NCBI RefSeq assembly: GCF_033060595.1
Contig: NZ_CP133038.1
Location: 1,922,001 to 1,986,000, forward strand
Source: Pyramidobacter sp. YE332
GTDB taxonomy: Bacteria; Synergistota; Synergistia; Synergistales; Dethiosulfovibrionaceae
DNA length: 64,000 bases
Reading direction: 5' to 3'
Under the pieces are notes generated by a model. It saw nothing but the letters and a program-made list of their open reading frames with translations, was not told where the DNA came from and ran no database searches. Of the stretch, positions 18,198-26,465 are shown piece after piece (position 1 is the first letter of the stretch; every line of letters begins with the position of its first letter). The position numbers and the translations under genes were made by a program.

Positions 18198-19160
18198 TTA
18201 CGAAGCGGCGCTTTTCTTCGCCTCAAGCGCAGCCAGCAGAGGCAGGAGCTTTTCCAGCTCCCCCATGCCTTCGATGTCGCCGTCGAGCATCGGCAGCTGC
18301 ACGACGCCATACTTTCCGAACTCCTTTTGGATCTGTTCGAGATATTGAGCCTGCTGAGCTCTTCTTTTCTCGAAAAAACTCCCCGCTTCAGGCGGCATGA
18401 CGCGGTTGACGATCAGCGGCCCCACGGCGATTTCGAATTCGTTCATCAGGGCCACGGCCCGCTCCGTCTCGAGGACTGCCAATTTCTCGGCGTTGAGTAC
18501 AAAGTGGAAGGTCGTCAGTTCGTGATCGGTCAACAAATCGCGGGCACGCTGAAAACGGTCGCGACGGCGAGTCAGCAGATCGAAGACGGGATCTTCTTTC
18601 AGTTTCTCGAGCAGGTCGCGTTCGTAATGGGAGGCCAAGCGCATCATGTCCATAGCCTTGCGGCGTTTTTCCAGCAGATGTTCCATCCACATGCCAAGCA
18701 CCTCGGGCAGCGTCAACAGGCGCAGCGTATGCCCGGTGGGGGCCGTATCGAAAACGATCGCGTCGTATTTCTCCCCCGCGCGCTCCATCAGATCGACAAA
18801 ACAATCGAAGATCGCCGATTCCTCCGAACCGGGAGACACATAAGCGATGCGCAGCTGTTTGTCGATCTCCTCCACAATTGCGGGACTGACGATCTGACGC
18901 ATCTGTTCGCGAATGCCTTCCATGTATTTCTTCGCTTCGAGCGCAGCGTCGATCTCCAGTCCCCAGAGATTTTCCTCGAGCTTGACCACAGAGCTGCCGA
19001 TTCCGGTGCCAAACGCATCGGCCAGGGAATGAGCCGGATCGGTGGACACCGCCAGCGTACGCACGCCTTGGCGAGCCAGATGAAGCGCATAAGCCGACGA
19101 ACACGTCGTCTTGCCGGTACCGCCCTTGCCGCCGAAGAATGTGAACCGTTTATAAGTCAT
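18198..19160 (-). CDS. ArsA/Get3-like ATPase
   Basis: P-loop ATPase of the ArsA/Get3 (SIMIBI) class, 320 residues, single domain. It has the deviant Walker A loop GGKGGTGKTTCSS near residue 10, the switch I region STDPAHSLADAFG, and switch II DTAPTGHTLRLL. No ars genes are near, so arsenite transport is not implied; a membrane-protein or metallochaperone role is equally possible. The frame is open to 19181, but the ATG at 19160 has AAGGAG six bases upstream. It follows the 98-residue gene by 10 bases, so the two probably work together. Confidence 0.88.
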   Translation of the reverse strand: MTYKRFTFFGGKGGTGKTTCSSAYALHLARQGVRTLAVSTDPAHSLADAFGTGIGSSVVKLEENLWGLEIDAALEAKKYMEGIREQMRQIVSPAIVEEIDKQLRIAYVSPGSEESAIFDCFVDLMERAGEKYDAIVFDTAPTGHTLRLLTLPEVLGMWMEHLLEKRRKAMDMMRLASHYERDLLEKLKEDPVFDLLTRRRDRFQRARDLLTDHELTTFHFVLNAEKLAVLETERAVALMNEFEIAVGPLIVNRVMPPEAGSFFEKRRAQQAQYLEQIQKEFGKYGVVQLPMLDGDIEGMGELEKLLPLLAALEAKKSAAS

Positions 19161-19170
19161 GATTTTCTCC

Positions 19171-19467
19171 TTAGCCGTCAAATCCGTACTGTCCCGCCTT
19201 TTCCGCGATGAGCATCTGCCGGTTCATCATGCGGCGCTCCCAGCCGGGAATATCCTTCGCAATGTAAGGCAGCAGCTCCATCATATAGTAAGAGACCGGA
19301 TTGGGGATGCCCAGATAATCGCCGAAAAGCAGCAGCATCAACTCGTCGTTGACGTCGTAAGCTTCCTTGCGAACGACGCCCATGCGCTTGTCAAACGAAG
19401 CGCCCCAGAAAAAGAGACGAATCCACTCCCACGCGGCGGCCATTTTTTCTTTAAAAGTTCTGTCCAC
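19171..19467 (-). CDS. small conserved-looking protein paired with the ArsA-like ATPase
   Basis: 98 residues, not recognised. It is rich in aromatic and charged residues (WEWIRLFFWGASFDKRM; LLLFGDYLGIPNPVSYYMME) and has no signal peptide. The amphipathic hydrophobic stretches could bind a membrane surface. It is the first gene of a two-gene operon with the ATPase, which suggests a substrate or adaptor. A -10-like TATAAT lies at 19526-19531 on the minus strand, without a clear -35. Confidence 0.75.
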   Translation of the reverse strand: MDRTFKEKMAAAWEWIRLFFWGASFDKRMGVVRKEAYDVNDELMLLLFGDYLGIPNPVSYYMMELLPYIAKDIPGWERRMMNRQMLIAEKAGQYGFDG

Positions 19468-19648
19468 TCTGCTCCACCTCTATGCATGATCGTCATATAA
19501 TCCAGCACAGCTCACCGTTTCGTTTATTATACACCACTCCGGCGTATCGGCGACGCCGAAGAGAACCGAACGTCGTTCCGATTTTGTCGCAGGCTCCATT
19601 TCATCCGCTGAAACCGATCCCCGCCGCGCGGACGACGGAACGTCTTGC

Positions 19649-19748
19649 ATGACGAATCACGAGAAACGCTCGCGATGCCCTCTTGCCGGAGTTCCTTCAA
19701 GATATTACAATGAAAATTACAGGATCAAAAATTTCACGGACATTTACC
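19649..19748 (+). other. possible displaced 5' part of the AsmA/TamB-like gene
   Basis: An open frame starting ATGACGAATCACG runs into the left end of the ISAs1-type element. If the element and one 9-bp duplication are removed, this frame joins the downstream AsmA/TamB-like frame without a stop (NFTDIY joins RGVAEMG). It lacks a ribosome binding site, so it could be an untranslated leader that is open by chance. The rest of 19501-19740 holds nothing else that was recognised. Confidence 0.4.
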
Positions 19749-21088
19749 CAGGGCAATCGCTTACGAAAACCCACTCGAGAAAATTGCCATTAAGCTCACG
19801 AGAAGAAGAAAACCGCAACGCAGAAAAGTAAGTTCATCCCAAGAAAGCCTCCCTGCGGTAGAATACAAAGAAACACCGAAAACGCCCCAAAACACCGACA
19901 GGAGGCACGAGAATGAACCAGACATTTCTGGAACTGCTGGCAGAAATTGAAGATTTCCGCACAGGCAACGCGATCCACTATCGGCTCCAGGATATCCTTC
20001 TGGTCAGCGTGCTGGCCGTGATCTGTAACATGGATACCTATACGGAAATGGCCATGTTTGCCGATCATCAGAAGAAATATCTGGCGCCGTTCTGCGACTT
20101 CCGCCACGGCACCCCTTCTCACGATACCTTTGGCAAGGTGTTGAGCCGCCTCGATCCCCGTGTGTTGTCCGAACGCTTCAACGCCTGGATGAGCGAGCTG
20201 TACGTCCACCTGGGCAAGCTGGCGGAGTCAAGAGGCATGACCGTCGCCATCGACGGCAAGACCATATGCCGCAGCGGCAGTTCCGAACAGAAAGCCAGTC
20301 ACGTGCTCACCGCTTTTGCCAGTCGGGCGCAGCTGGTCCTCGGTCAGATCAAGACCGACGAGAAGAGCAACGAGATCACGGCTATCCCCGAACTGCTGGA
20401 TCTCTTTCAGGTCAAAGACACCGTCGTCACCATCGACGCCATGGGGACGCAGAAGGACATCGCCGCCAAGATCATCGAAAAGGGCGGAGATTACGTCCTC
20501 GCCGTCAAAGGCAATCAGAAGAAACTGCACGACGACATCATCTGGCACCTGCGCAGCGAAGCGCAGGACACAAGCACAAGAGAACTCAAAGCCAAAGGAC
20601 AGTATGCCAGCACCCTGGAGAAGGATCATGGGCGCATCGAGAGAAGAGAATGTTACCTTTCCAACGACCTGAGCTGGTTCGAAGGACTTGAAGACTGGCG
20701 AGGCATCACGGGCGTCGCCTGGATCCACAACACCCGGAACGTCGATAACAAGACCAGCACTGAAGACCATTACTTCATCTACAGCCTGAAAGGAGCCCGG
20801 GCGCAAGACCTTCTGCGCATCAAGAGAGAGCACTGGGCGATCGAGAACAACTTACACTGGATGCTGGACATGGCCTTCAGGGAGGATGACTGTCGGGCGA
20901 GAGCGAAGAACGCGGCGGAAGTGATGAACATTCTGCGAAAACTCGCTTTGCAGATGCTGAAGACCTGTGAAACATGCAAATGCGGGATGAGGAGCAAGCG
21001 CAAGCTCTGCGGGCTTGGCATCCCTACGGCTCTGCAGGTCCTGGGGCTCGTCCCTACGGGGGTTCTTATTCCGTAAGCGATTGCCCTG
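19749..21088 (+). mobile_element. ISAs1-family insertion sequence, 1,340 bp, complete
   Basis: Perfect 17-bp terminal inverted repeats, CAGGGCAATCGCTTACG at 19749-19765 and its complement at 21072-21088, enclose one transposase gene. The transposase stop lies only a few bases before the right repeat. All parts are intact, so the element may be active. Confidence 0.95.
19913..21076 (+). CDS. ISAs1-family transposase (DDE)
   Basis: 387 residues. It has the N-terminal DUF4338/H-repeat-type segment (ELLAEIEDFRTGNAIHYRLQ) and a DDE catalytic core with Asp in VAIDGKTICRS (near residue 110), Asp in VTIDAMGTQKDIA and Glu in WAIENNLHWMLDMAFREDD. The C-terminal NAAEVMNILRKLALQML is typical. A GACAGGAGGCACGAGA ribosome site precedes the ATG. 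It is full length compared with ISAs1 relatives. Confidence 0.95.
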   Translation: MNQTFLELLAEIEDFRTGNAIHYRLQDILLVSVLAVICNMDTYTEMAMFADHQKKYLAPFCDFRHGTPSHDTFGKVLSRLDPRVLSERFNAWMSELYVHLGKLAESRGMTVAIDGKTICRSGSSEQKASHVLTAFASRAQLVLGQIKTDEKSNEITAIPELLDLFQVKDTVVTIDAMGTQKDIAAKIIEKGGDYVLAVKGNQKKLHDDIIWHLRSEAQDTSTRELKAKGQYASTLEKDHGRIERRECYLSNDLSWFEGLEDWRGITGVAWIHNTRNVDNKTSTEDHYFIYSLKGARAQDLLRIKREHWAIENNLHWMLDMAFREDDCRARAKNAAEVMNILRKLALQMLKTCETCKCGMRSKRKLCGLGIPTALQVLGLVPTGVLIP

Positions 21089-21111
21089 ACATTTACCGGG
21101 GCGTTGCTGAA

Positions 21112-24100
21112 ATGGGGTTGATGATCATCGACGCGATAAAAAGCAAAGAGCCGCTTCCACAAAAGCGAAACGGCAAAGGACGACCTCGTTGGTTTCTTGT
21201 CCCCAAGATATTGCTGGCGCTGATTGCGCTCATGGTCGGGCTGACCGCTTTCGCGATCTGGGGAGGGCCGCTGGCCACCGACACGATCGCGTTCGGCGCG
21301 GGGAAATATCTGTCGAGAATGCAGTACCTCAGCGCCGCGTTCGAAAAGTTCGACGGCAATCCGTTCGACGGTTACGAACTGCGCGGGCTGACCGTCGGCG
21401 ATAAAAAAGATCCCGCCATCGTCGCCGTGCGAAGGCTCTTCGTCGCCGTCGACCCCGAAGAAAGCTGGCGGCAGCGCAAAGTGATCCTGCGCGGCGAGCT
21501 GGAGGGGCTGCGCGTCACGGAGGACCGGCTGGCGCGGCTGGCCGCCGCGGCGCAAAAAGAGTTTTTTCCCTCGCGGAAAGCCTCCCGCCCGGACGAAGAA
21601 GGCCTGCCCATCCTCTCGATCGTAACGCCGCGGAGCTTCACCGCCAGCGATCTGTCCGGCTCCCGGGGCTGGAAAGTCGAACGCCTGAACGTCGAACAGC
21701 CGGAACCGGACAAACTGGCTTACACTCTGGAACTCGACGCCGATTATTTAAAGGAGCGGATCCGCCTCGACGGCACGTTCGCCGTCGCGGAAACGGGCCG
21801 GCCGGAACGGCTCGACCTGCGCCTCCGCGCGCTGCAAAGCGACGTGCAGATGCAGGCGTCGCTGAAAGACGGACAGATCGCGCTGAAAAAACTCGAAGGT
21901 ACGCTGCTGGGCGCCTCCGTTACGGGCAGCGCTTCCATCGACGCGGCGCCGGCAGATCCGCGCATCGCCGCCGACCTGACGCTGCAAAAAGTCGACTTCA
22001 AGCCTTTGCGCAAGTGGATCCCCGGACTGGGGGCAAGCACGTTGGAAAGCCTTCAGGCCCATATCGCGGGAACGCTTGCCCGGCCGACCGGTAAAATCGC
22101 CCTGAAAAACGGCGACATCGCTTACCAAAAGTATCGGGCCGACAACGTAGAAGGCGTCGTCGAACTGAACGGCGCCAACGTTCAGGCGGCTCTCTCCGCC
22201 AATCTTCTGGGCTCGTCGCTCTCAGTCGTTGGTTCGCTGGGACTGACGCCGGACGCGGCGCTGAACATGAAAGCCACAATTCCCTCGCTGGCGCTGAAGC
22301 ACCTCGCCTCATGGTTCCCCGAGACGGCCGGCGCCGGACTTGACGGCACGCTCCACGCCGAGCTCGGCATCACGGGCACGTTGGCGCAGCCCCGCGTCCG
22401 AATGCTCGCGCACCTGCCGCGCCTGACGGTCCAAAAACAATACGTCGTCTCCGACATTGCCGCCAAAGTGTTTGTCAGCCCCACAGAGCTGACGATAGAG
22501 AACGTATCCGCCAACGTCTTCAAAGGACGCGTCCAGCTTCAGGGGACCGTCGGCCTGACCGGCAAAACGCCGGCGCTCGATCTGAACGGTATGGCCGAAC
22601 GCCTCGACCTCGGCTCGGCCGTTCCCGGCGGAACCGTCGCCGGCACTTTTCACGGCAAATTCCATTTGAAAGGCACGGCGGCCAGGCCCGAACTCGCGCT
22701 CGATTCCCGCATCGACAGGCTGGACGCGGGTCAGTTCGGCGTCAAAGAAGTCGCCCTGAACGTCAGCGGCGGCCGCGAAAAGATGAACGTGGAGATGAAA
22801 GGGCGCACCAAACGGGACGCGCCCTTCGGCGGCGGCGGGACCGTCGTCCTGCCGCTCGACAGACGTCGTTCATCGCTCGACCTGCGGCTCGACGTGGAGA
22901 AAATGGATCTGACGGAAATCCTTCCCCACACGATGAAATTTGCCGGCAACGTGACGGCCTCTCTTCTCGTCAAGGGATCTCTGGAAAAACCGCACGTCAG
23001 CGCCGAACTGGAAAGCGAAGAGATCCAGCTCAGCGGATTCAAGATCGTCAATCCCAAAGGCGCAGCCGAGCTGAAAGAGAACCGCGTCGAAATAAAGGCT
23101 TCGATCGCCGTGGGCGACCGCCGCCCCGAGATCGCCGGCACGGTGGATTTCAAAAAGGGACTGAAAGGCGCGTTCGACGTTACGGCCCCCACGGTCCGCC
23201 TCGACGCGCTCGATCCCTCTCTGGCCGGCGTCGCGGACGGCCGCGTTTCGCTCACCGTCCACAGCGAGATCGACGGCAGCGATATCAGCGTGACAGGACA
23301 GGCCGCTTCGCCGCTTATCACCGCCGCACAGGTGCCGGTGAGCAACGTGCTGATCCCTTTCGCTTTCAGGCAGAACAAAGTGGATATCCCCGACGGACAG
23401 TTCGAACTCGGCGGCGGCGCGTTCCATGTGAAAGCGGACGGCGACGTGGCCAAGGGGACTTATTCGGTGCAGCTGAACGGCAAGGACATCGACCTGGACC
23501 GTCTCGCGGCTCCGTTCGCGCCTCCGGCACAGATCGCCGGAAAAAGCGAAGTCAGCTTCAGGGGCACCGTCCGTTCCGGACTGACCACGCTGGTACAGGG
23601 CGACGGCAGGATCCGCGTCCGGGACGTCGTCGTCGACAAATATCCGGGACAGCTCGCCGTCACCGGCAAAGCCCCGTTCAGAATCCAGCACGGCAACGTT
23701 TTCTTCAACGTCAACGACGGCGAAGTTTTCGTCCTGCCCGGCAGCGCCATCACGGCATGGCCCGACGACACGTTCTTCCACTTCGTTTCCTTCACCGGCA
23801 CGGCATGGAAGCGGGCGCGCACGCTCCCCAAACTGGATCCCGCCATGATCCCCAAGGATCTGCTGCAACGCGGCGACACCGTCTATCACATGTTCGTCAG
23901 CGGCAGCGTCAACATGCGCGTTCTCAACGGTCTGCTGGGCGGCCTTGGCGCCGTCATGCAGGCCGGAGTGTCGGGCAACGTTTCCGCCGAGAGCCTCGCC
24001 TCCAACTTTCTGCAAAAATTCATCGGCGGCAGCCTCGCCGCGCAGTTCCGCGACTTCGATCTGGAAGTTTCCGGCAAAAATTACGGAGAATTCAACATCG

Positions 24101-24273
24101 GCCTGATGAAATTCGGCGGCGAAGGCAGCTATGCCGACGTGGCGACCACCGACTGGACCGAAGACGCCGGGCAGAAAAAAACGTATCAGCGCTACTCTCT
24201 CAGTTATCCTCTTCCCGTCGGCCCCGATCCCGCCAAGCTCAAAGCGAAAAACAGGAACGGCAGGAAGAAATAA
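21112..24273 (+). CDS. AsmA/TamB-like envelope protein
   Basis: Large protein of about 1,050 residues anchored by one N-terminal membrane segment (ILLALIALMVGLTAFAIWGG). A long periplasmic part of repeated short beta-strand motifs follows (DGKIALKNGDIAY, GTVAGTFHGKFHLKGTAARPEL, VKGSLEKPHVSAELESE). This pattern is typical of AsmA/TamB proteins, which form hydrophobic grooves carrying lipids or helping outer-membrane assembly. The frame is open upstream into the IS. The ATGs at 21112 and 21121 are the first after it; neither has a strong binding site, so the start is uncertain. The C-terminus is basic and lacks an obvious TamB end domain. Expression may now depend on the IS. Confidence 0.82.
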   Translation: MGLMIIDAIKSKEPLPQKRNGKGRPRWFLVPKILLALIALMVGLTAFAIWGGPLATDTIAFGAGKYLSRMQYLSAAFEKFDGNPFDGYELRGLTVGDKKDPAIVAVRRLFVAVDPEESWRQRKVILRGELEGLRVTEDRLARLAAAAQKEFFPSRKASRPDEEGLPILSIVTPRSFTASDLSGSRGWKVERLNVEQPEPDKLAYTLELDADYLKERIRLDGTFAVAETGRPERLDLRLRALQSDVQMQASLKDGQIALKKLEGTLLGASVTGSASIDAAPADPRIAADLTLQKVDFKPLRKWIPGLGASTLESLQAHIAGTLARPTGKIALKNGDIAYQKYRADNVEGVVELNGANVQAALSANLLGSSLSVVGSLGLTPDAALNMKATIPSLALKHLASWFPETAGAGLDGTLHAELGITGTLAQPRVRMLAHLPRLTVQKQYVVSDIAAKVFVSPTELTIENVSANVFKGRVQLQGTVGLTGKTPALDLNGMAERLDLGSAVPGGTVAGTFHGKFHLKGTAARPELALDSRIDRLDAGQFGVKEVALNVSGGREKMNVEMKGRTKRDAPFGGGGTVVLPLDRRRSSLDLRLDVEKMDLTEILPHTMKFAGNVTASLLVKGSLEKPHVSAELESEEIQLSGFKIVNPKGAAELKENRVEIKASIAVGDRRPEIAGTVDFKKGLKGAFDVTAPTVRLDALDPSLAGVADGRVSLTVHSEIDGSDISVTGQAASPLITAAQVPVSNVLIPFAFRQNKVDIPDGQFELGGGAFHVKADGDVAKGTYSVQLNGKDIDLDRLAAPFAPPAQIAGKSEVSFRGTVRSGLTTLVQGDGRIRVRDVVVDKYPGQLAVTGKAPFRIQHGNVFFNVNDGEVFVLPGSAITAWPDDTFFHFVSFTGTAWKRARTLPKLDPAMIPKDLLQRGDTVYHMFVSGSVNMRVLNGLLGGLGAVMQAGVSGNVSAESLASNFLQKFIGGSLAAQFRDFDLEVSGKNYGEFNIGLMKFGGEGSYADVATTDWTEDAGQKKTYQRYSLSYPLPVGPDPAKLKAKNRNGRKK

Positions 24274-24289
24274 GCGTTTCGCCCCCTGT

Positions 24290-24342
24290 ACGACGACACA
24301 AGACTCCGCAGCCGGAATAACTGCGGAGTCTTGTGTCGTCGT
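24290..24342. terminator. strong hairpin terminator
   Basis: A perfect 22-bp stem with a 9-base loop ends the AsmA/TamB-like gene. It can work in both directions. Confidence 0.85.
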
Positions 24343-24361
24343 GCCGCCGCCGTGTTATAAT
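24331..24361 (+). promoter_or_regulatory. native udp promoter, now separated from udp
   Basis: TATAAT at 24356-24361 follows a poor -35 (TTGTGT, 24331-24336) at 19 bases. The -35 lies inside the preceding terminator stem. It reads into the udp start fragment at 24421. Confidence 0.5.
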
Positions 24362-24432
24362 TTTTTGTAAAGTCTCGCGCTGTCATTGAATTCCAACGGC
24401 GCAGAAGGAGTGACCTGACCATGACGGGAAAT

Positions 24433-24474
24433 TGGAAATCCAGCGCCGACGCGCCGGAGATGGAGGGGCGGCAG
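24433..24474 (+). repeat. left copy of 42-bp direct repeat bounding the island
   Basis: Exact copy of 28986-29027. It corresponds to 14 codons of udp. Between the copies lie 4,511 bases of accessory DNA, so it behaves as an attachment-site or target duplication. Confidence 0.95.
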
Positions 24475-24481
24475 AAGACAC

Positions 24482-24512
24482 AAAAAAAGCCCCCACCAAC
24501 GAAGGTGAGGGC
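24482..24512 (-). terminator. intrinsic terminator reading out of the island leftward
   Basis: GCCCTCACC and GGTGGGGGC pair around a 6-base loop, followed on the minus strand by T7. No minus-strand gene is left nearby, so it is probably a relic of a lost gene next to the left end. Confidence 0.7.
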
Positions 24513-24545
24513 AAAAAGCAAAATATTAGATTTGTGGGTGACTTG

Positions 24546-24977
24546 ATGCGCGTCCCAGTCGTTAGCCGCGAAATGACGGCGTGCTGCGGCCCGGGAATCG
24601 GAGCAATGGACGTGACTTCTGAATCTGAAGAGCCTGTCTGGATTTCCCGCAGCGAGCTTCGGGCTTATGACGATCTTCGCCCGCCGTTTGCGATTTATGC
24701 AGATGGCGACTGCCTTGCATCCGACGACATAAAATCCGAGGACAAGGTTATTATCAATCCGGCGGAAGAAGCTCAAAACGGTTCCATCGTTTTGGTGCGC
24801 ATGTATGGGATGCTATCTCTTAAAAGATATTATCTGTTACCGAATGATACGGTTGTGCTGCGGAGCGATGACGGAGAGCAGCGGTTGACTCCGAAAAAAC
24901 AGGAAGACGCGGATTTTACTATTATCGGCGTTATGATTGGTTTTTTTCGCGGATGCCCCGGATTGCGATCATTTTAA
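24546..24977 (+). CDS. S24/LexA-type repressor C-terminal domain, truncated
   Basis: 143 residues matching the C-terminal half of phage repressors of the LexA/CI type. The linker MRVPVVSREMTACCGPG and the beta-rich S24 fold are visible. The N-terminal helix-turn-helix is missing. At the place of the usual catalytic serine (GDSM) the sequence reads DGDCLAS, so the nucleophile would be Cys. The catalytic lysine appears kept in LSLKRYYLL. It is probably inactive as a DNA-binding repressor. Translation could be coupled through TGATG to the udp fragment driven by the native udp signals. Confidence 0.75.
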   Translation: MRVPVVSREMTACCGPGIGAMDVTSESEEPVWISRSELRAYDDLRPPFAIYADGDCLASDDIKSEDKVIINPAEEAQNGSIVLVRMYGMLSLKRYYLLPNDTVVLRSDDGEQRLTPKKQEDADFTIIGVMIGFFRGCPGLRSF

Positions 24978-25001
24978 GACTAAAAGAGAGGACGAATCCG
25001 T

Positions 25002-25340
25002 ATGAAAAAAATAGTGATCTTCTTCTTTGTTCTCAGTGTCATCTTCTGTGCTAATGCCTTTGCAAAAGAAAAAACTTCGCAGGAAATCCAGGAAGAGCGA
25101 GCAAGAATCAACAAAAATCCGGCGGTAATTGTTTTTAACGCTATGATTAAGAACGCGACTCTCGCAGATTGCGAAAACATTGCCATCTCTGCCAAACTCC
25201 TTTTAACCTATGTCATCACAAAGCAGTTAAAACAAAATTCCAGTAATACCTACGAAGCCGAAATTTTGATAGCGTCTCTCGATCCTCGGACAGCCGATAT
25301 AGCGTATAACAGAGCAAAAGCCGAATTAGGGTTTGTTTAA
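25002..25340 (+). pseudogene. small exported protein, 3' end replaced by an IS5-type insertion
   Basis: The ATG at 25002 follows AGAGAGG and starts a clear signal peptide (KKIVIFFFVLSVIFCANAFA). The mature part (TSQEIQEERARINKNPAVIV...) is helical and not recognised. The last three residues and stop come from the left end of the IS, which begins at 25329. Removing the element and one TA joins the frame at 26211 and continues open to 26465. A neighbouring frame there (RYNGASDTFSFLDSLQQDWG, then stop) also looks coding. The original C-terminus is therefore uncertain. Confidence 0.65.
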
Positions 25341-26208
25341 AAAACGTCAAAGTTGCCTAAATCGATCCAATCGCTTAAACTTTTCTCATGGAAGAGAGAA
25401 GATATGAACTGACCTCCAGCGAGTGGAATCGAATCAAGAGAATGCTGCCGCCCGAACACCCGAAATCAGGTCAACGTGGACGCCCGGCAAAATACGATAA
25501 CCGCAGGATCATCAATGGGATTCTGTGGCTTGCCAGAAGTGGAGCGCCATGGAGAGATCTTCCGGAGCGTTACGGCAAATGGCAGGCAGTTTACGCACGT
25601 TTCAGGCTGTGGAAACAGCGGGGAATATTCGAGGCGATCTTTGCCGCCCTAAGCGCTGATGCCGACATGGAAAATCTCTCTATCGACTCCACGTCCTGCA
25701 AAGTACATCAAAGTGCCAACGGGAGAGGGAAAACCCCGGAAGGGGGAAAAAAGGGGCTCAAGCGATTGGCATGTCCAGAGGCGGCAAGAATACGAAAATT
25801 CATGCGATAGTAGATGGTTTAGGCAATCCGCTGGCGCTCCTGCTCAGTCCCGGCAATGACCACGATTCCCGCCATGCCGTGTCCTTGCTCGGGCAAGCGG
25901 AAATCAGAGGGAGCAACGTCATCGGCGATAAGGCTTACGGTTCGCAAGCCATCAGAGAGTACATTACTTCTCGGGAGGGAAGTTACACTATCCCGCCGAA
26001 GAGCGATAATCCCGAACCGTGGTTTATAGATGAGCATGTTTACAAGGAACGACACTTGGTTGAATGTTTCTTTCAGAAAATCAAATGGTTCCGTAGAATT
26101 TTCACCCGCTATGACAAACTTGACGCTTCGTTTTTCGCTTTTGTTCTTGTCGCTGCCAGTGTTATTTTATTGAAATAATACAAGCTGAAATGTTTTTTAA
26201 ACAAGCCC
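25329..26208 (+). mobile_element. IS5-family (IS427-like) insertion sequence, 880 bp
   Basis: Near-perfect 17-bp inverted repeats, GGGTTTGTTTAAAAAAC at 25329-25345 and the complement with one change at 26192-26208, are flanked by TA on both sides (25327-25328 and 26209-26210). They enclose two overlapping transposase frames. Size, TA duplication and two-frame structure fit the IS427 group. Confidence 0.92.
25388..26178 (+). CDS. IS5/IS427-type transposase made by -1 frameshifting (orfA-orfB)
   Basis: orfA (25388-25810) holds the N-terminal domain (YELTSSEWNRIKRMLPPE) and the first catalytic Asp (SIDSTSCKVHQ). orfB, in the -1 frame up to 26178, holds the second Asp (GDKAYGSQ) and Glu (ERHLVECFFQKIKWFRRI). 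The heptamer A AAA AAG at 25747-25753 lies in the correct phase of orfA. A -1 slip there gives KKGAQAIGMSRGGKNTKIHA, the normal family sequence, and a fused protein of about 263 residues. orfB alone could also start at 25771. Confidence 0.92.
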
Positions 26209-26465
26209 TAGATACAACGGTGCATCAGATACGTTTTCTTTCTTGGATAGCTTACAACAAGACTGGGGACGTTATAAATAAAGACCCTGTATTATCGTCT
26301 CAATGGATTAATATTTCCCCTAAATCCTTCCTTTACAAAAAATCACAAGTCAAAACTCAAGTTTCGATGAGATGCTATATGAAATCAATCTCTCCGAGAA
26401 AATACAATATTTTGTCTCAAGAGCCCTTTGTGGATTTGAAAAACAAACAAATCTATCTGAAGTAA
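26209..26465 (+). other. right flank of the IS5-type insertion, displaced coding remnant
   Basis: This AT-rich stretch continues the 25002 frame after the IS (DTTVHQIRFLSWIAYNKTGD...). A second frame gives RYNGASDTFSFLDSLQQDWG then a stop. It overlaps the 5' part of the WYL-like membrane protein gene. Which frame was translated cannot be decided from one copy. Confidence 0.4.

Larger units (their letters stand above)
19740..21097. repeat. 9-bp target-site duplication of the ISAs1-type element
   Basis: ACATTTACC occurs at 19740-19748 and 21089-21097, directly outside the element's inverted repeats. Eight to ten bases is usual for ISAs1-type elements. The perfect copies suggest a recent insertion. 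Confidence 0.93.
24421..24546 (+). pseudogene. 5' fragment of uridine phosphorylase (udp) with its own start site
   Basis: The ATG at 24421 has a strong site (AGAAGGAGTGACC) and begins MTGN followed by WKSSADAPEMEGRQ. These 14 residues are identical at DNA level to residues 5-18 of the intact udp at 28974. After the shared 42 bases the frame continues into island sequence and stops at 24544-24546. The stop overlaps an ATG (TGATG) of the S24-like frame. This is the left remnant of the gene the island entered. Confidence 0.85.

Noticed and set aside
24204-24776. 190-codon minus-strand frame across the left island boundary
   Set aside because: It spans the hairpin terminator and the 42-bp repeat and shows no family features; a shadow frame.
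25388-26178. Calling the IS5-type transposase a frameshifted pseudogene
   Set aside because: The A AAA AAG slippery site in correct phase and the conserved junction after a -1 slip point to normal programmed recoding.
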